Shown piece after piece: positions 60,477 to 64,000 of a stretch of 64,000 nucleotides of DNA. Both the position numbers and the translations under genes were made by a program. This DNA comes from Prochlorococcus marinus (GTDB taxonomy: Bacteria; Cyanobacteriota; Cyanobacteriia; PCC-6307; Cyanobiaceae), in NCBI RefSeq assembly GCF_001180265.1, contig NZ_CVSW01000006.1, positions 49,958 to 113,957 on the forward strand. Reading direction: 5' to 3'. The notes under the pieces were generated by a model. It worked only from the letters and a program-made list of their open reading frames with translations, was not told where the DNA came from and did no database searches. Every line of letters begins with the position of its first letter. The stretch's first letter is position 1.

Positions 60477-62000
60477 TTAAGGTCTGCGCCAGAAAATATT
60501 ATCTTTTGAAAGTAATTGATCAGACTCAGGAGGTCCCCACGTCATAGATTCATAATTATAAATAGGTAACTTCCAAGGAGAATTATCCATCAATTCTATT
60601 AATGGCGTATAAAGTTTCCAAGCTGCCTCTACTTCATCACTTCGAGTAAATAAAGTTGGGTCAGAAAGCATTGCATCAGCTAATAATCTTACATAGCCTT
60701 CATCTGAGGGTTCTCCAAATGATTCATCATAAGAAAATTCCATCTCAACAGGTCTTGATTTCATTCCAGAACCTGGAGATTTAACCTCAAATTTGAAGGT
60801 AGCGCCTTCATTTGGCTGAATTCTAAGGATAAGTTGATTTGGTGCAGGATTTATTATTGTTGATTCAAATAAATGAACAGGAACGTCTTTAAAAGTCAAG
60901 ACTATTTCTCCAAGTCTTTTAGGTAGTCTTTTACCAGTTCTCAAATAAAAAGGAACCCCTTGCCAACGCCAGTTATCCACGAAAACTTTTGTCGCAATAT
61001 AAGTTTCTGTTGTGCTATTAAAATTAACACCATCTTCATGCCTATATCCTTTAAGTCGATTTGTGATATTTCCTCCTTCTCCATATTGACCTCTAACACA
61101 ACAATTCCAAGGTTCATTTTCGTCAGCAAGTTTTGAAGCTTGAAGAACCTTAGCTTTTTCATTTCGTATTGCTTCTGGTTCAAATTTCCCAGGAGGTTCC
61201 ATAGCGGTAACAGCTAACATTTGAGTCATATGATTTTGAAGCATATCTCTTAAAGCACCAGAGCCTTCGTAATAACCTGCTCTATCTTCAACACCTACTA
61301 TTTCAGATGAAGTAATTTGAACACTAGATATATAGTTTCTATTCCAGATTGGTTCAAAAATAGTGTTAGCAAACCTCAAAACAAGAATGTTTTGAACTGT
61401 CTCTTTACCTAAATAATGATCAATCCTGTAAATCTGACTTTCTTCTGCACAACTCTGAACAATTTTATTCAATTTTTTTGCACTTGAATAGTCTCTCCCA
61501 AAAGGTTTTTCAATCACTAAACGACTTTTCTTAGGGTCATCTAAAAGTCCAGCTGCTTTAAGCGCTTTACATCCACTTGCATAGAAATTAGGGGATACTG
61601 ATAAATAAAATGTTCTATTACCATGAGTAGCTTGTGTCTTATCAATTTCATTTAGTCTTTTAGAAAGCCTTATAACATGATCACTTTGTTGTAAATCAAC
61701 TGGTTCATAAAAAAGATAATTAGAAAATTGTTCCCACTCACTTTCTTTACCCGATATTTGATTGGATAGCCTTACTTTCATCTTTTCCCTAAACTCATTA
61801 TCAGTCCAAGGTCTTCTCGCACAGCCAACTATTCCAAATTCACTAGGAATTCTTCTTTGGATATAGAGCTCAAATAAGGCAGGTATTAATTTTCTATGAG
61901 TAAGGTCCCCACTAGCACCAAATATTACTAAGCACTGTGGAGATATGACTCTTTCCTGTCGTAAACCTAATCTTAGAGGATTACTTAAAGTTGAAGGCAT
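60477..62000 (-). CDS. zwf: Glucose-6-phosphate 1-dehydrogenase
   Basis: Zwf starts the oxidative pentose phosphate pathway and makes NADPH, mainly at night. The 507 residues have the NADP fold VIFGASGDLTHRKLIPALFEL near residue 26, the active-site RIDHYLGKETVQN (His and Lys) and RTGKRLPKRLGEIV. The length is normal. It is expressed with opcA, and petH lies 110 bases upstream on the same strand. Confidence 0.96.
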   Translation of the reverse strand: MPSTLSNPLRLGLRQERVISPQCLVIFGASGDLTHRKLIPALFELYIQRRIPSEFGIVGCARRPWTDNEFREKMKVRLSNQISGKESEWEQFSNYLFYEPVDLQQSDHVIRLSKRLNEIDKTQATHGNRTFYLSVSPNFYASGCKALKAAGLLDDPKKSRLVIEKPFGRDYSSAKKLNKIVQSCAEESQIYRIDHYLGKETVQNILVLRFANTIFEPIWNRNYISSVQITSSEIVGVEDRAGYYEGSGALRDMLQNHMTQMLAVTAMEPPGKFEPEAIRNEKAKVLQASKLADENEPWNCCVRGQYGEGGNITNRLKGYRHEDGVNFNSTTETYIATKVFVDNWRWQGVPFYLRTGKRLPKRLGEIVLTFKDVPVHLFESTIINPAPNQLILRIQPNEGATFKFEVKSPGSGMKSRPVEMEFSYDESFGEPSDEGYVRLLADAMLSDPTLFTRSDEVEAAWKLYTPLIELMDNSPWKLPIYNYESMTWGPPESDQLLSKDNIFWRRP

Positions 62001-62110
62001 ATTTTTTGTATTCTTTTTTTAAAATCCTCTTTTTTTCTAAGATTAGCTACATATTGTGTCTAAACCAAAAAGTATTTAGTATGTGAAACTGAAATCTAAG
62101 TATCAAATAT

Positions 62111-63262
<1,152 letters not shown>

Positions 63263-63419
63263 TTATCAATTTGTAGTTTAATTTGTAGTGATTTCATAAA
63301 AATGGTTACGTTTTGAGATCGGAATAAATAAAAGAAATTATTTTTATTTTTCAGTATTTGTTGTTTTTATCAGTATAGTTACACAGAAATAATTTTTTAT
63401 TTGGTTAAAAAATTCATTT

Positions 63420-63962
63420 ATGAATAATTCTCAAGAATCAGAAGATCATTCTAAAAACAATGATTACCAGACAATTGAGCAAACGATGGAAAAGCTTTCT
63501 TGCGGAACAAGAAGACTTGCAGCTCAACTTACTACTTCTGCGAGTTTTGACTCTTTGTGGAATGTTTTAACAGATTATGATCGCCTAAATCTCTACATAC
63601 CAAATCTTTTATTGAGCAAAAAAATATATCAAAATAAAAACAATGTACATCTTAAGCAAGTTGGGGCTCAAGATTTTCTTGGTATGAAATTTTCGGCAGA
63701 AGTAACAATCGATTTATTTGAAAATAAAGAGCTTGGACTTTTAAAATTCAAATTAATTAAAGGGGATTTTAGGAAATTTGAAGGAAGCTGGAAAATTCAA
63801 AATATTAGAAATACTTCAAAAAATTCCTTGATCTATGATCTCACTGTCCAAGGATGTCAATGGATGCCAATAGGAATGATAGAGAAAAGATTAAAAAAAG
63901 ATCTTTCGGAAAATTTGCTTGCTGTAGATAAGCAAGCAAAATCATCAATAAAATTAGTTTAG
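63420..63962 (+). CDS. START/SRPBCC-domain protein (polyketide cyclase-like)
   Basis: This 180-residue protein has a charged N-terminus and then the SRPBCC fold: TTSASFDSLWNVLTDYDRLNLYIPNLLLSK is the typical first helix-grip part, and the C-terminal long helix ends EKRLKKDLSENLLAVDKQ. The cavity binds a hydrophobic ligand. Cyanobacterial relatives are of the COQ10/aromatase type, possibly linked to quinone or chlorophyll handling. It is divergent from petH across about 180 bases of AT-rich leader. Confidence 0.75.
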   Translation: MNNSQESEDHSKNNDYQTIEQTMEKLSCGTRRLAAQLTTSASFDSLWNVLTDYDRLNLYIPNLLLSKKIYQNKNNVHLKQVGAQDFLGMKFSAEVTIDLFENKELGLLKFKLIKGDFRKFEGSWKIQNIRNTSKNSLIYDLTVQGCQWMPIGMIEKRLKKDLSENLLAVDKQAKSSIKLV

Positions 63963-63973
63963 ATTTTAAATAA

Positions 63974-64000
63974 TAGCCCCAAGGGGATTCGAACCCCTGT
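63974..64000 (-). tRNA. tRNA, 3' end only (isotype not determined)
   Basis: The minus strand shows a T-arm, AGGGG-TTCGAAT-CCCCT (63998-63982), with the conserved TTCGA loop. The 3' acceptor strand TGGGGCT (63981-63975) and a discriminator A (63974) follow. The 5' acceptor partner would read AGCCCCA. CCA is not encoded. The D-arm and anticodon lie beyond the window, so the amino acid cannot be named. Confidence 0.88.

Overview
The window is AT-rich chromosomal DNA of a marine picocyanobacterium, almost certainly Prochlorococcus and most likely a high-light-adapted lineage. The call rests on content I can read: chlI, petG, petH, a CytM-like cytochrome, lycopene cyclase, GGPP synthase, opcA-zwf, the order guaB3 / Yfr1 RNA / trxA, two fibrillin (PAP) proteins, GTG and TTG starts, very short intergenic gaps and many single-span small proteins of the Prochlorococcus type. 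PetH has no phycobilisome-linker (CpcD) domain, as expected for a cyanobacterium without normal phycobilisomes. No database search was possible, so names rest on motifs, gene order and family knowledge.

Layout. 1-238: the 3' end of pepN. 0.25-18.1 kb: a small-protein-rich stretch in which purT, glutathione peroxidase, dusB, a thioesterase, an Mrr-type nuclease, a MAPEG protein, two fibrillins, an OsmC protein and a DUF1499 protein lie among roughly 35 short genes, many exported or single-span. Two small RNAs, one Yfr1-like and one Yfr2-like, lie in tandem at 16.86-17.11 kb. 18.1-23.9 kb: a zinc island with znuB, zur, znuC, znuA, a COG0523 GTPase and a WD40 protein, plus a palindromic Zur-type operator between znuC and znuA. 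24.1-24.6 kb: about 550 bases without a normal gene that end in a strong terminator and look transcribed. 25.6-28.8 kb: a compact ATP-grasp / alpha-E / transglutaminase trio, a predicted but poorly understood peptide or amide ligation module. 29-34.7 kb: cupin-like, lumenal pentapeptide, PfkB kinase, MFS and lipase-like genes.

34.7-41.6 kb is a long minus-strand run (chlI, ruvC, 5-FCL, sufE, hom, a small protein, peptide-binding lipoprotein, permease). 41.7-46 kb holds a SpoU methylase, a CytM-like cytochrome, petG, rsmD, hisH, trxA, the Yfr1 RNA and guaB3. 46-57.8 kb carries gyrA, lycopene cyclase, a GH57 enzyme, leuA, a 7TM-HD phosphohydrolase, folD, crtE and a DUF212 protein. 57.8-63.2 kb is cobB-opcA-zwf-petH, joining the NADPH-producing oxidative pentose phosphate entry step to the photosynthetic NADPH enzyme. 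The window ends in a START-like protein and the 3' end of a tRNA.

How the genes work together: ZnuABC imports zinc under Zur control and the COG0523/WD40 pair probably handles it. Chlorophyll (chlI), carotenoid (crtE, crtL) and electron-transport genes (petG, petH, cytochrome, trxA) serve photosynthesis. Zwf with OpcA supplies NADPH in the dark. The best targets for new biology are the tandem small RNAs, the zur gene placed antisense between znuC and znuB, the 24 kb non-coding transcript, the membrane-anchored Mrr protein, the TatA/B-like protein with an acidic repeat tail, and the ATP-grasp/transglutaminase module.
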